From the NCBI RefSeq assembly GCF_004118155.1, contig NZ_SAIQ01000001.1, positions 992,001 through 1,056,000 on the forward strand: a DNA stretch of 64,000 nucleotides, read 5' to 3'. The position numbers and the translations under genes were made by a program. The notes beneath the pieces are model-generated. The model saw nothing but the letters and a program-made list of their open reading frames with translations. It did no database searches and was not told the origin of the DNA. Positions 46,458-55,278 of the stretch are shown here, piece by piece. Within the stretch, counting starts at the first letter, position 1; the number at the start of each line of letters is the position of its first letter. The stretch comes from Edaphocola flava (GTDB taxonomy: Bacteria > Bacteroidota > Bacteroidia > Chitinophagales > Chitinophagaceae).

Positions 46458-47630
46458 TTACGAAGGTTTTTTGATGAAACGGGTGCTATAGTTCAGTCCA
46501 TTTTCATTGGTTAAGGTAAGGAAATAGCTTCCTGCTGCTAAGGTTGCGATATCTATAACTGCATTATGAAACGCTGCCTGCTGCAGGGTACGGCCCATAA
46601 AATCGGTAATACGGTACTGCTTCCAGTCTTTCTGGTCTGTGCTGATATACAACTGATCTCCTGAAGGATTGGGGTATATGCTGAACTGTATTTCTTTATG
46701 TGCTGTAATGCTGAGTGAAGCATCATCCTGGTTCAGGAAGAATTTCCACATTTCCAGTGCCATATCGAATTTGTTATTTGTATTGGCATAATTATACCAG
46801 CTATGGGTACCATTATGTATTTTATATAAAGCGGTGCGCTCACGCCCGTTATGCGCATAGCGATAATGGGTCATCCATACCGGATCTGCTGCACTTCCGA
46901 AATTAATGGAATCAACATAAACCGATTGGTGACGGTTCTGCCAGTAATGCATCAGGCTATCGACAGAAATACCTGCTTGTGCCGTAATAATGCCGGAGTT
47001 AAATACACCCTGCCAGGTAACCACCCCATCGTCTGTGCCGTGAAAATGCGCCATAGGTATCGTTTTGCCAGCGCAGTTCTGTATTGCCAGGGCTCTGGTG
47101 CCGGAAGCAGAGGCTGCTGCCCGAAACTGTCCCGGAGCTTCGCAGATAAGGCGCTGTGTCATAAATCCTCCGTTGGAAAAACCACAAACATAAATCTTAT
47201 CTCCATCCACACTAAAACGGCTCTTAACCGTGTCGATCAGGGATTTCAGAAATCCGGCATCATCGACATCGGGGTTGAGCGTGAGGGTTCCCAAAGGGGT
47301 ATTTTCCAGCACGATGCCGCTGTTCCAGCATGCTCCAATATTACCCGCAAGCGGCACGGTATAATCCAGTGCCTGAGGCGATACCAACAGCATGTTGGCA
47401 GTATCTGCAATTGCCTTCCATGAAGTAAGGTCCACATCATTCATGCTGCCGCCCAGGCCATGCAGCATCAGCACAACTTTCATCTGTTGCTGACCCGACT
47501 GGTGGTGATATGTTTTATACTGCCGCTGGCTATTGCCGGCGGTAATATGTGCGGTATCCCATTGCTGGCTATAACCGGCAAGAAAAGACATTGCCATCAG
47601 CAATGCGGTTAAAACAGTATTCTTTTTCAT
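46458..47630 (-). CDS. T9SS-secreted PHB-depolymerase/feruloyl-esterase-like hydrolase
   Basis: 390 residues with a signal peptide (about 1-21) and an alpha/beta-hydrolase of the LpqC/PHB-depolymerase-like group: LMLHGLGGSMND with the oxyanion hole, nucleophile Ser152 in GFSNGG, an Asp in HGTDDGVV (200/201), and His276 in NGTHSW. The final ~75 residues form a T9SS type A sorting domain (FSIYPNPSGDQLYIS, AAGSYFLTLTNENG), so it is displayed on or released from the cell surface. A carbohydrate or polyester ester is the likely substrate, but it cannot be chosen. It is the first gene of the esterase-comB-xth run. Confidence 0.82.
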   Translation of the reverse strand: MKKNTVLTALLMAMSFLAGYSQQWDTAHITAGNSQRQYKTYHHQSGQQQMKVVLMLHGLGGSMNDVDLTSWKAIADTANMLLVSPQALDYTVPLAGNIGACWNSGIVLENTPLGTLTLNPDVDDAGFLKSLIDTVKSRFSVDGDKIYVCGFSNGGFMTQRLICEAPGQFRAAASASGTRALAIQNCAGKTIPMAHFHGTDDGVVTWQGVFNSGIITAQAGISVDSLMHYWQNRHQSVYVDSINFGSAADPVWMTHYRYAHNGRERTALYKIHNGTHSWYNYANTNNKFDMALEMWKFFLNQDDASLSITAHKEIQFSIYPNPSGDQLYISTDQKDWKQYRITDFMGRTLQQAAFHNAVIDIATLAAGSYFLTLTNENGLNYSTRFIKKPS

Positions 47631-47703
47631 AAGTAAATTTTCAATGCAGGTTAAGGTCGGGCGTTAAAAATACAATATTATTAAAGAAAATTGCAATAAG
47701 CCA

Positions 47704-47730
47704 ACAAAGGCTGCAATGTGCAGCCTTTGT
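47704..47730 (-). terminator. hairpin after the TrxB-like reductase gene
   Basis: 12-bp stem (47704-47715 with 47719-47730) and 3-nt loop, 22 bp after the stop codon; the T tract on the minus strand is weak. Confidence 0.6.
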
Positions 47731-47751
47731 CCTTTATACAATAATTATTGC

Positions 47752-48762
47752 TTAAAACTCATTAACACCGTTTACGGTGGTATACTTCATTGTGTATTTT
47801 ACACCCGGATTGATGTATTTATACACACTGTGGCTCATCAACGCAGCTTCATGGAAACCACACAGGATCAGCTTCAGCTTATTGGTATAGGTGTTAATAT
47901 CACCGATAGCCCAGATACCTTCTACACCTGTAGAATAGTCCTCGGTGTTCACTACAATAGCGCTCTTATCGATATTTAATCCCCATTTCTCAATCGGTCC
48001 CAGTTTAGGGCTCAGACCAAACAACGGAATCAAATGATCGGCATCGATAGTCGTTGCTTCTTTGGTTTTGCTGTTCTCCATGCTTACCTGCTGCAGGGTG
48101 CCGTTACCGGATACTGAAGTAAGGTTGGTATTCAGAACAAGGTTGATTTTTTTCTTTTCAGCAAGTTCCATCACTTTAGATACTGAATCCGGAGCACCTC
48201 TGAAGCTCTCGCTGCGGTGTACCAGTGTCAGTTCTGAAACGATATCTGCCAGGAAAATAGTCCAGTCCAGGGCAGAATCCCCACCACCGGCCAGCACCAC
48301 GCGCTGTCCTCTGAACTTTTCAGGATCCAGGATCATATAATTAACCCCTTTTCCGTTTTCGAATTTTTCGAGGTCGGCTACAGCCGGTTTTCTTGGTTCG
48401 AAACAACCTAAGCCACCAGCAATAACGATAGCCTTAGCCTCGATCTGCGTACCCAGATTGGTCGTGATCAGGAAGTCTGCAGTACCTCTGCGTTCTACTT
48501 CTTCTACACGCTCTCCCAGGGTAAAGGTAGGATGGAATGGTTTTGCCTGTTCCATCAGATTGTCTACCAGTTCCTGCGCGCCTACTGAAGGGTAGCCAGG
48601 AATATCATATATTGGTTTTTTAGGATATATTTCAGAAAGCTGTCCACCTACCTGAGGTAAATAATCAATAAGGTGACAACGCATTTTCAATAAACCTGCC
48701 TCGAAAATAGCAAACAGTCCAACCGGACCGGCGCCTATTATTGCGATATCTGTCTGAATCAT
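47752..48762 (-). CDS. TrxB-like ferredoxin/flavodoxin-NADP+ reductase
   Basis: 336-residue flavoprotein with two Rossmann motifs: GAGPVGLFAIFEAG for FAD and AGGGDSALDWTIFL for NAD(P). It has the length and order of thioredoxin reductase but no redox-active CXXC, matching the YumC-type ferredoxin-NADP+ reductases of Firmicutes, Bacteroidota and Chlorobi. Final segment with GIWAIGDINTYTNKLKLI. It should transfer electrons between NADPH and ferredoxin. Next to the mreB promoter region and divergent from it. Confidence 0.9.
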   Translation of the reverse strand: MIQTDIAIIGAGPVGLFAIFEAGLLKMRCHLIDYLPQVGGQLSEIYPKKPIYDIPGYPSVGAQELVDNLMEQAKPFHPTFTLGERVEEVERRGTADFLITTNLGTQIEAKAIVIAGGLGCFEPRKPAVADLEKFENGKGVNYMILDPEKFRGQRVVLAGGGDSALDWTIFLADIVSELTLVHRSESFRGAPDSVSKVMELAEKKKINLVLNTNLTSVSGNGTLQQVSMENSKTKEATTIDADHLIPLFGLSPKLGPIEKWGLNIDKSAIVVNTEDYSTGVEGIWAIGDINTYTNKLKLILCGFHEAALMSHSVYKYINPGVKYTMKYTTVNGVNEF

Positions 48763-48779
48763 TATAGAAATTTAGGCCG

Positions 48780-48787
48780 CAAAATTA
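48780..48787 (-). promoter_or_regulatory. -7 promoter motif (TAATTTTG) before the TrxB-like reductase gene
   Basis: Minus-strand TAnnTTTG match 17 bp upstream of the start codon; no clear -33 element. Confidence 0.4.
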
Positions 48788-48870
48788 CGATTTTATTCGG
48801 CATTACATAAAATCTCATATAACTAAGATCTAAAGATTTACATAAATTTTACACTATTTCTAAAAACAAA

Positions 48871-48901
48871 TTGTTATTTATATATAAAAAAATTAGCTTT
48901 G
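48871..48901 (+). promoter_or_regulatory. promoter of mreB (TTG-N20-TAGCTTTG)
   Basis: Both promoter parts are present: TTG at 48871-48873, a 20-bp spacer, TAGCTTTG at 48894-48901. The predicted leader is about 130 nt. Confidence 0.6.
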
Positions 48902-49038
48902 CTTTTCTTATTCTCCAGTATTTTCTACACAAGGAAAACAGAGATTTTTCAGGGTAAAATAGTTGTGCTTTTTTCCTCCCGGCATTCTGACAAGATGCTT
49001 GACTGACAAGGGTTACAAGTAATGATATACAAACTAAA

Positions 49039-50061
49039 ATGGGTTTATTTAACTTTTTAACACAAGAAATTGCAATTGATTTAGGTACTGCAAATACCTT
49101 AATTATTCATAACGATCAGGTAGTGGTTGACGAGCCGTCTATCGTAGCTAAGGAACGCAGCACTAATAAAATAGTGGCTGTGGGCAAAAAAGCGATGATG
49201 ATGCACGAAAAAACGCATGAAGAGTTGAAAACCATCCGTCCGATGAAAGACGGTGTGATCGCAGACTTTGATGCGGCTGAAGGCATGCTGCGCGAAATGA
49301 TCAAAATGGTATATCCGAAGAAACCGTTGTTCCCGCCAAGCTGGAGAATGGTCATCTGTATCCCGTCCAGCATCACAGAAGTAGAGAAGCGTGCCGTTCG
49401 CGACAGTGCGGAACAGGCTGGTGCAAAAGAGGTGTACATGATCCATGAACCAATGGCTGCGGCTTTAGGTATCGGTATTGATGTAGAAGAGCCTACGGGT
49501 AACATGATCATTGATATAGGTGGTGGTACCACTGGTATCTCCGTGATCTCCCTGGCCGGTATCGTTTGTGATCAGAGTATCCGTATTGCCGGTGATGAGT
49601 TTACTGCAGACATCCTGGAAGCTATGCGTCGTTATCACAGTCTGAACATTGGTGAGCGTACTGCTGAACAGATCAAGATCCACGTAGGTTCTGCTCTGAA
49701 AGAGCTGGATAACCCACCAGATGATATTGCTGTAAATGGTCGTGACCTGGTAACCGGTATTCCTAAGCAGATCCAGGTTTCTTACCAGGAGATTGCTGAG
49801 GCACTGGACAAATCTATCTTCAAAATTGAAGAGGCGATCCTGAAAGCACTGGAAAGCACTCCTCCTGAGCTGGCTTCTGACATCTACAGAAGAGGTCTGT
49901 ATCTAACTGGTGGTGGTGCCCTGCTGAGAGGTCTGGATAAGCGTATTTCCAACAAGATCAAGCTGCCGGTACATGTTGCGGAAGATCCGCTACGTGCAGT
50001 AGTAAGAGGTACAGGTATGGCGCTGAAAAACATCGACCGTTTCACCTTCCTGATGAAATAA
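49039..50061 (+). CDS. mreB: rod-shape protein MreB
   Basis: Bacterial actin that guides elongation-phase peptidoglycan synthesis on the inner side of the membrane. Actin-type nucleotide-binding motifs: IDLGTANTLI (phosphate 1), IDIGGGTTGISVISLAG (phosphate 2) and LTGGGALLRGLDKRI (adenosine). The N-terminal stretch MGLFNFLTQEI is the amphipathic helix that binds membranes. 340 residues, normal. First gene of mreBCD. Confidence 0.97.
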   Translation: MGLFNFLTQEIAIDLGTANTLIIHNDQVVVDEPSIVAKERSTNKIVAVGKKAMMMHEKTHEELKTIRPMKDGVIADFDAAEGMLREMIKMVYPKKPLFPPSWRMVICIPSSITEVEKRAVRDSAEQAGAKEVYMIHEPMAAALGIGIDVEEPTGNMIIDIGGGTTGISVISLAGIVCDQSIRIAGDEFTADILEAMRRYHSLNIGERTAEQIKIHVGSALKELDNPPDDIAVNGRDLVTGIPKQIQVSYQEIAEALDKSIFKIEEAILKALESTPPELASDIYRRGLYLTGGGALLRGLDKRISNKIKLPVHVAEDPLRAVVRGTGMALKNIDRFTFLMK

Positions 50062-50078
50062 TTTTTAGAACACATAGT

Positions 50079-50116
50079 AATGGCTCAATTAGACAATACT
50101 GAATAATTGAGCCATT
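50079..50116 (+). terminator. hairpin between mreB and mreC
   Basis: 13-bp stem (50079-50091 with 50104-50116), 12-nt loop and a short T run. It may attenuate mreCD relative to mreB. Confidence 0.55.
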
Positions 50117-50140
50117 TTACAATATAAAAAGACGGTATTT

Positions 50141-51118
50141 GTGGTCAAACTCATACAGCTCATACGACAATACTGGAACGTTATCCTGTTCGTCCTGCTG
50201 GAACTGATCTGTTTCCGGCTGATCGTGAAAAGTAACAGCATGCAAGGTTCTGACCTGATCAATTCATCTAATGCATTGGCTGGCTTCTTTTACGAAAAAC
50301 AGAATGATGTAGTTACTTATTTCCAGCTCAGAACGGTCAATAAAGAGTTGCTGGCAGAAAATGCAAGGCTGCATAATGAACTTTCCGGATTTCAGTATTT
50401 TGATACCCTGCAGAATGTTTCTGCCAAAGTTCCATTGGTGGTATACGATACAGTGAAGGCCAGAAAAGACAGCGCTCTTGCTGTAAATGACAGTACACAG
50501 CCGGCAAAACCGACTATTGTACAGGAGCTGAGGCCATTTGGTAATCCTAAGATTGTGGGCTATGCTTCCTATACATATATTGCTGCCCGTGTGATTAATA
50601 ACTCTGTTGTAAATGACCGCAACAACTATATTACGATCAACCGTGGTGCTGCCGACGGTATCCGTAAGGATATGGCTGTGGTTTCCAGCGAGGGTATAGT
50701 AGGTCGTGTGGCTGATGTATCAAACCATTATGCTACCATCATTTCTGTACTCAGTTCCCGTAATATCAGTACACAGATTGCCGGTGGTAATATAGGGGTA
50801 ACCAGCTGGTCCAATAACTCTCCGGATTTTGTAACGATGTCGCAGGTAGATATCCGTACTAAAGTAAGGAAGGGCGATACCGCTTATACCACATCATATT
50901 CGGTATATCCGGAAAATGTGCCTGTAGGTACTGTTGTCGCTATTGATACTTATAAAGTGAATAACTCCCTTAACCTGAAACTGCGCTTATCCAACAACTT
51001 CCGTAACCTGAAATATGTATACGTGGTGAAAGATAACCTGGGCACGGAGCGTAAAGACCTGGAAAAAGCTGCAGCGGCCAAAGAGAAGGCGGCAATGGAT
51101 GCGGTACATAAAAAATAA
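50141..51118 (+). CDS. mreC: rod-shape protein MreC
   Basis: Membrane-anchored periplasmic scaffold of the elongasome. One N-terminal helix (about 14-28), a coiled coil (about 45-90, rich in Glu/Asn/Leu), then a beta domain with the motifs TINRGAADGIRKDMAV, GIVGRVADVSNHYATI and RKGDTAYTTSYSVYPENVPVGTVV that line up with MreC. The start codon is GTG. A Lys/Ala-rich tail ends the protein. Follows mreB by 79 bp and precedes mreD by 17 bp. Confidence 0.93.
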   Translation: MVKLIQLIRQYWNVILFVLLELICFRLIVKSNSMQGSDLINSSNALAGFFYEKQNDVVTYFQLRTVNKELLAENARLHNELSGFQYFDTLQNVSAKVPLVVYDTVKARKDSALAVNDSTQPAKPTIVQELRPFGNPKIVGYASYTYIAARVINNSVVNDRNNYITINRGAADGIRKDMAVVSSEGIVGRVADVSNHYATIISVLSSRNISTQIAGGNIGVTSWSNNSPDFVTMSQVDIRTKVRKGDTAYTTSYSVYPENVPVGTVVAIDTYKVNNSLNLKLRLSNNFRNLKYVYVVKDNLGTERKDLEKAAAAKEKAAMDAVHKK

Positions 51119-51135
51119 CCTGAGATTCTGTAATA

Positions 51136-51687
51136 ATGAGTATATATTTAAGAAATTTCCTGCGCTTCCTGGCTTTGATCGGTATCCAGGTATTGCTGCT
51201 CAATAAATTGTCTTTACGCTGGTGGACGAGCCCTAACGGCTTTCCTACCTTTACACCTTTTGTATACCCTTTATTTATCCTGCTGCTGCCTATTTCTACA
51301 CCTGTATGGTTTGTACTGATCTCCGGATTTGGACTGGGACTTACAGTAGATATGTTTATGAATACCGGTGGTATACATGCAGCGGCTTGTGTATTTATGG
51401 CATTTGCCCGTATGGCGGTTTTAAAGCCAATTCTGCCGCGTAAGATATATGAGTATAAGAACCTTTCACCTTCGGTAAAGACGATGAACTGGACGCCTTT
51501 TATGACCTATTCCAGCATATTGTTGTTCCTCCATCACCTGGCATATTTACTGCTGGATATATGGAGCCTTCATGCCCCGCTGTACCTGGTGATAAAACTG
51601 CTGGCTTCACTGGTGACCAGCCTGCTGTTTGTGGCATTGTATTCCCTGTTGTTTTCCAACTCGATCAATACGCAGTATAAAGATTAA
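51136..51687 (+). CDS. mreD: rod-shape protein MreD
   Basis: 183-residue integral membrane protein with about five helices in the position and of the size of MreD. Visible motif pieces: TPFVYPLFILLLPISTPVWFVLISGFGLGLTVD-like second and third helices with FMNTGGIHAAACVFMAFAR. Its role is to link the MreBC complex with the cell wall synthases. The usual next genes (mrdA, rodA) are not adjacent: a terminator follows. Confidence 0.9.
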   Translation: MSIYLRNFLRFLALIGIQVLLLNKLSLRWWTSPNGFPTFTPFVYPLFILLLPISTPVWFVLISGFGLGLTVDMFMNTGGIHAAACVFMAFARMAVLKPILPRKIYEYKNLSPSVKTMNWTPFMTYSSILLFLHHLAYLLLDIWSLHAPLYLVIKLLASLVTSLLFVALYSLLFSNSINTQYKD

Positions 51688-51720
51688 TGTTAATCGGGTC
51701 GTACCCAAAACTATATTTAT

Positions 51721-51753
51721 AAAAAGGCACGCATTCTATAATGCGTGCCTTTT
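51721..51753 (+). terminator. intrinsic terminator of mreBCD
   Basis: 14-bp stem (51722-51735 with 51740-51753), CTAT loop and T-rich tail. Confidence 0.85.
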
Positions 51754-51789
51754 CTTTTATTGCTAAGTATATCTCCTTACAACCGTGCG

Positions 51790-51838
51790 GCTCTACCGGC
51801 ACAAGTTATAAACTTGCGTCGGAGGAGGTCTGGAGAGC
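51790..51838. repeat. REP-like palindromic element
   Basis: 49-bp inverted-repeat structure in the mreD-sucC gap. The core is CAAGTT (51802-51807), a 3-nt loop and AACTTG (51811-51816). CCGGC (51796-51800) and GTCGG (51818-51822) extend it imperfectly, and GCTCT (51790-51794) and AGAGC (51834-51838) form an outer arm. It resembles the REP elements linked with IS200/IS605-type RAYT transposases, but no second copy is in this window to confirm a repeat. Confidence 0.4.
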
Positions 51839-51848
51839 AATGAACAAT

Positions 51849-51884
51849 AAAAAGGCCCGTTCCGGAATCGGAACGGGCCTTTTT
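51849..51884. terminator. bidirectional intrinsic terminator (sucC end)
   Basis: 16-bp stem (51849-51864 with 51869-51884), GAAT loop, A and T runs at both ends; sits 30 bp after the sucC stop codon on the minus strand. Confidence 0.85.
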
Positions 51885-51913
51885 ATATATTGACTCCTTA
51901 TGGAGCTGAAATC

Positions 51914-53137
51914 TTATGCTGTAACGGCAACTGCTTTTTGTACCAGTTCAGCAGCTTCGCTCAACAGGATAGCAGATTGTACTTTCAGACCAGATTCTTC
52001 GATCAGTTTTTTAGCTTCTACCGCGTTAGTACCTTGCAGACGAACAATGATAGGGATTTGGATATCACCTAAGTTGTTGTACGCTTCGATAACACCCGCA
52101 GCAACACGGTCACAACGAACGATACCACCGAAGATGTTGATCAGGATAGCTTTTACGTTAGGATCTTTCATGATGATACGGAAACCAGCTTCTACAGTTT
52201 GTGCATTAGCAGTACCTCCTACATCCAGGAAGTTAGCAGGCTCACCACCAGCCAGTTTGATCATATCCATGGTAGCCATTGCCAGACCGGCACCGTTTAC
52301 CATACAACCTACGTTACCATCCAGTTTTACGTAGTTCAGGTTGAATTCACCTGCTTCTACTTCTGTAGGATCTTCTTCAGATTTATCTCTTAACGCTTCG
52401 ATGTCTTTGTGACGGATCAGGGCGTTATCATCGATATTCATTTTACAGTCAACAGCGATGATTTTATCATCAGCAGATTTGAACAGAGGGTTGATCTCCA
52501 GCATACCGCAATCCAGACCAACATAAGCGTTGTACAGATTGGTTACGAATTTGATCATATTTTTTTGTGCATCACCGGTCAGACCCAGGTTGAATGCGAT
52601 ATTGCGCGCCTGGAATCCTTGCAGGGAATAACCAGGTTTTACGAACTCTTTGTAGATTTTCTCAGGAGTGCTGTGTGCTACTTCTTCGATATCCATACCA
52701 CCTTCGGTAGAGTACATGATAACGTTTTGTTTTGTAGCGCGGTCTAATAAGATAGACAGATAGAACTCTTTACGATCGCTAGGACCATCATAGTACATAT
52801 CTTTTGCCAGCAGGATTTTGCTTACTACTTTACCTGCTTCGCCAGTTTGGATAGTAACCAGTGTATTACCTAAGATATTTGTAGCAACCGTTTTCACATC
52901 ATCAGCGCTCTTCACAACCTGTACACCATGCTGAGACGGTACTTCTTTCATTGTACCTTTACCACGACCACCCGCGTGAATCTGCGCTTTCAACACAGCA
53001 AATTTGCTGTTAGTTTCCGCAGCAATTTTCTCGTAAGCAGCTACTGCCTCTTCCGGGGTAGAGCAAGCAACACCTTCCTGTACAGGAACGTCGTATTTTT
53101 TTAATAACTCTTTCGCTTGATATTCGTGTAAATTCAT
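51914..53137 (-). CDS. sucC: succinyl-CoA synthetase subunit beta
   Basis: TCA-cycle enzyme subunit that binds nucleotide and succinate and makes ATP or GTP from succinyl-CoA. The ATP-grasp domain is visible (starting MNLHEYQAKELLKKYDVPV, GGRGKGTMKEV) and the second domain has GGIVRCDRVAAGVIEAYNN and RLQGTNAVEAKKLIEES. 407 residues, normal to slightly long. The partner sucD is not adjacent, so the two subunits are encoded apart in this genome (inference). Confidence 0.95.
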   Translation of the reverse strand: MNLHEYQAKELLKKYDVPVQEGVACSTPEEAVAAYEKIAAETNSKFAVLKAQIHAGGRGKGTMKEVPSQHGVQVVKSADDVKTVATNILGNTLVTIQTGEAGKVVSKILLAKDMYYDGPSDRKEFYLSILLDRATKQNVIMYSTEGGMDIEEVAHSTPEKIYKEFVKPGYSLQGFQARNIAFNLGLTGDAQKNMIKFVTNLYNAYVGLDCGMLEINPLFKSADDKIIAVDCKMNIDDNALIRHKDIEALRDKSEEDPTEVEAGEFNLNYVKLDGNVGCMVNGAGLAMATMDMIKLAGGEPANFLDVGGTANAQTVEAGFRIIMKDPNVKAILINIFGGIVRCDRVAAGVIEAYNNLGDIQIPIIVRLQGTNAVEAKKLIEESGLKVQSAILLSEAAELVQKAVAVTA

Positions 53138-53166
53138 TTTTATGGATTTAAAAAAAATTGATTTTG

Positions 53167-53174
53167 CAAATATA
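53167..53174 (-). promoter_or_regulatory. -7 promoter motif (TATATTTG) before sucC
   Basis: Minus-strand TAnnTTTG match 29 bp upstream of the start codon; no clear -33 element. Confidence 0.45.
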
Positions 53175-53291
53175 ATAGTTTTTGAAGATAAAAATTGGAA
53201 TAGAAAGGCTAATTACCTATAATATCATTTGGTAAACAGGCCTCCATATTAAATATTTTAGCCATAAAAAGTAAAAATACCTGTCGGTGCA

Positions 53292-53969
53292 CTAAAAGTG
53301 CTTCTGAATCTCATCTTTATACGTCTCCCCTATTGGTATGGTCATATCACCCACCTGCAGTGATTTATATTGCACCGAATCGATCCGCTTCAGGGGCACA
53401 ATAAAGGAGCGATGGACTCTTATGAACAGGTTTCCAGGCAGTTGCTCCATGATATTTTTCATAGAAAAACGGGCTACGATCCGAGGTTTATTTTCCTGAT
53501 AGATCTGTATGTAGTCATCCAATCCTTCAATGTACAGGATATCTTCATAAGGAATGCGGTGCAGTTTATAATCAGCACGAATCATCAGGTGACTTTGGGT
53601 CGTCTGGTTCTTACGGAAGTTCCATTCATTACGGGCCTTCTCCAATGCCTGCATAAACCGTTCTGATGAAAATGGCTTGAGCAGGTAATCGGTCGCATTT
53701 ACATTAAAGCCCTCAACCGCATATTCACTGTATGCAGTGGTGAAAATGACCATAGGACCGTTCTCCAGCATTTTATAAAATTCAATCCCGTTCTTTACCG
53801 GCATCTGTATATCAAGAAACAACAGGTCTACCGGATATTTGTTCAGGTATTTTACCGCTTCGCTCTGGCTGGTAAAAGTCTTCTCCAGAGATACAAAATC
53901 GACCTGCTCACACAAGTGGGTGATCACTTTAAGGGCCAATGGTTCATCGTCTATAGCAATTGCTTTCAT
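53292..53969 (-). CDS. LytTR-family response regulator
   Basis: 225 residues: N-terminal receiver domain with the phosphorylated Asp (LLFLDIQMPVKNG) and Lys in LLKPFSSERF, and a C-terminal LytTR DNA-binding domain (about 125-225; motif EDILYIEGLDDYIQIY and FIRVHRSFIVPLKRI). It pairs with the kinase gene, overlapping it by 4 bp. The target genes are unknown. Confidence 0.93.
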   Translation of the reverse strand: MKAIAIDDEPLALKVITHLCEQVDFVSLEKTFTSQSEAVKYLNKYPVDLLFLDIQMPVKNGIEFYKMLENGPMVIFTTAYSEYAVEGFNVNATDYLLKPFSSERFMQALEKARNEWNFRKNQTTQSHLMIRADYKLHRIPYEDILYIEGLDDYIQIYQENKPRIVARFSMKNIMEQLPGNLFIRVHRSFIVPLKRIDSVQYKSLQVGDMTIPIGETYKDEIQKHF

Positions 53970-55006
53970 GATTCCAGGAATATTTTCAGGTCTACAAGAT
54001 ACATGCCGTCTGCCTGTGTGGCAAACTGAAGTTTATGCTTCTGCGGGTATAAAAGGTTTAGTCGTTTCTGCACATTTTCTATGCCGGTACCGGTTTTGTG
54101 CTGCTCGTCAAAACTATTTGCTGCAATGGTATTGAGTACGGTCAGGTGCAGCTGGTAATCGGAGAGCACAAACCTGATGTCTATTACAGAATCTTCATCG
54201 GGATTCACCCCGTATTTAAAGGCATTCTCAATAAAAGGGATCAATAGCATGGGTGCTATACGCTTACCATCGGGACTGCCCTCTACCTGCATACTGAACT
54301 TTACATTATCGCTGATCCGCAATTTCTGCAGATCGATATAATCTTTGATATATTGTATTTCTTTACTGAGGGCTACAAAGTCCTGCTCACTCTCACTCAC
54401 TACATAGCGCATGATACCAGACAGCTTCAATACGGCTTCGGGCGCCCCATCTGATTTTTCAAGCGTAAGCGCATACAGGCTGTTGAGGGTATTGAACAGG
54501 AAATGAGGATTGATCTGTGCTTTCAGGTAAGACAGCTCAGCCTGCGTTTTTTCCTCGTGCATCTCGTCCATACGTACGTTAACCTTCATGAGTATAGACG
54601 AAAAATAGATGAGAAGGAATTGTACAATGCCACCGCCAAACAGTTCCATAACAAAACGGGAAGCCCGGCGGTGCTGCCGTGCCGGAAACTGCGGTCTTAT
54701 ACTGGGCCTGGCACGCTCAAAGAAAAATATCCAGTCGGGTAGTTTCAGGATCAGGAAAAAGCAGGCTATACTGATGAGTACATACAGTAGCTTCTGATCT
54801 TTAAAAAACAAGCGGGGTAAAAGAATATAGTAATTGAGATAGAAGAAAAACAGCAGCAGTACCTGCCGGCAGAAGACATTCTGAAAAGGTCTTATCGCAA
54901 ACAGGTTTCGTCCGGTATTAAAATCGGGCGAAAACAGTACGGGCATCATCAGGAAGCCAATACTGCCCAGTATATGAAACATTATGGTGCGTTGCTTTTT
55001 AGTCAT
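53966..55006 (-). CDS. LytS-type membrane sensor histidine kinase
   Basis: 346 residues from Met at 55006 (MTKKQRTIMFHIL). Four hydrophobic stretches (about 10-24, 42-58, 70-88, 125-142) with short loops and no large periplasmic sensor, then a coiled segment and a His_kinase domain: AQINPHFLFNTLNSLYAL with the phosphorylated His, and an ATP-binding part with LLIPFIENAFKYG. Together with the LytTR regulator it forms a two-component pair of the kind common in Bacteroidota. The longer frame from 55069 adds 21 residues without a reason to prefer it. Confidence 0.92.
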   Translation of the reverse strand: MTKKQRTIMFHILGSIGFLMMPVLFSPDFNTGRNLFAIRPFQNVFCRQVLLLFFFYLNYYILLPRLFFKDQKLLYVLISIACFFLILKLPDWIFFFERARPSIRPQFPARQHRRASRFVMELFGGGIVQFLLIYFSSILMKVNVRMDEMHEEKTQAELSYLKAQINPHFLFNTLNSLYALTLEKSDGAPEAVLKLSGIMRYVVSESEQDFVALSKEIQYIKDYIDLQKLRISDNVKFSMQVEGSPDGKRIAPMLLIPFIENAFKYGVNPDEDSVIDIRFVLSDYQLHLTVLNTIAANSFDEQHKTGTGIENVQKRLNLLYPQKHKLQFATQADGMYLVDLKIFLES

Positions 55007-55245
55007 ATCTATCGGTTGTTCTTCAAAATTAGTCCATACCACAACATACAAAATGTAAAATGCGACCAAAAGTGGTATTTCATCGGCATAAAATAGTCAA
55101 AAAATGCATATTCCTACAAAAAACAGCCATTTACCTATATTATTTTTCCGACAAGTAAAGGCATACTACTTTAGCATCACAACGGTTTTAGTTTTAGTAG
55201 TGCTAACCCCGGTTATTATTTAGGTAATAGTAGTATGAGTAGACA

Positions 55246-55272
55246 ACAAAGTCGCGCCCGGCGCGGCTTTGT
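55246..55272. terminator. hairpin downstream of the Cas4-like gene
   Basis: 12-bp stem with one G:T pair (55246-55257 with 55261-55272), 3-nt loop. The T tract on the minus strand is weak. The rest of 55007-55245 is AT-rich with no clear feature. Confidence 0.5.
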
Positions 55273-55278
55273 CTATTT

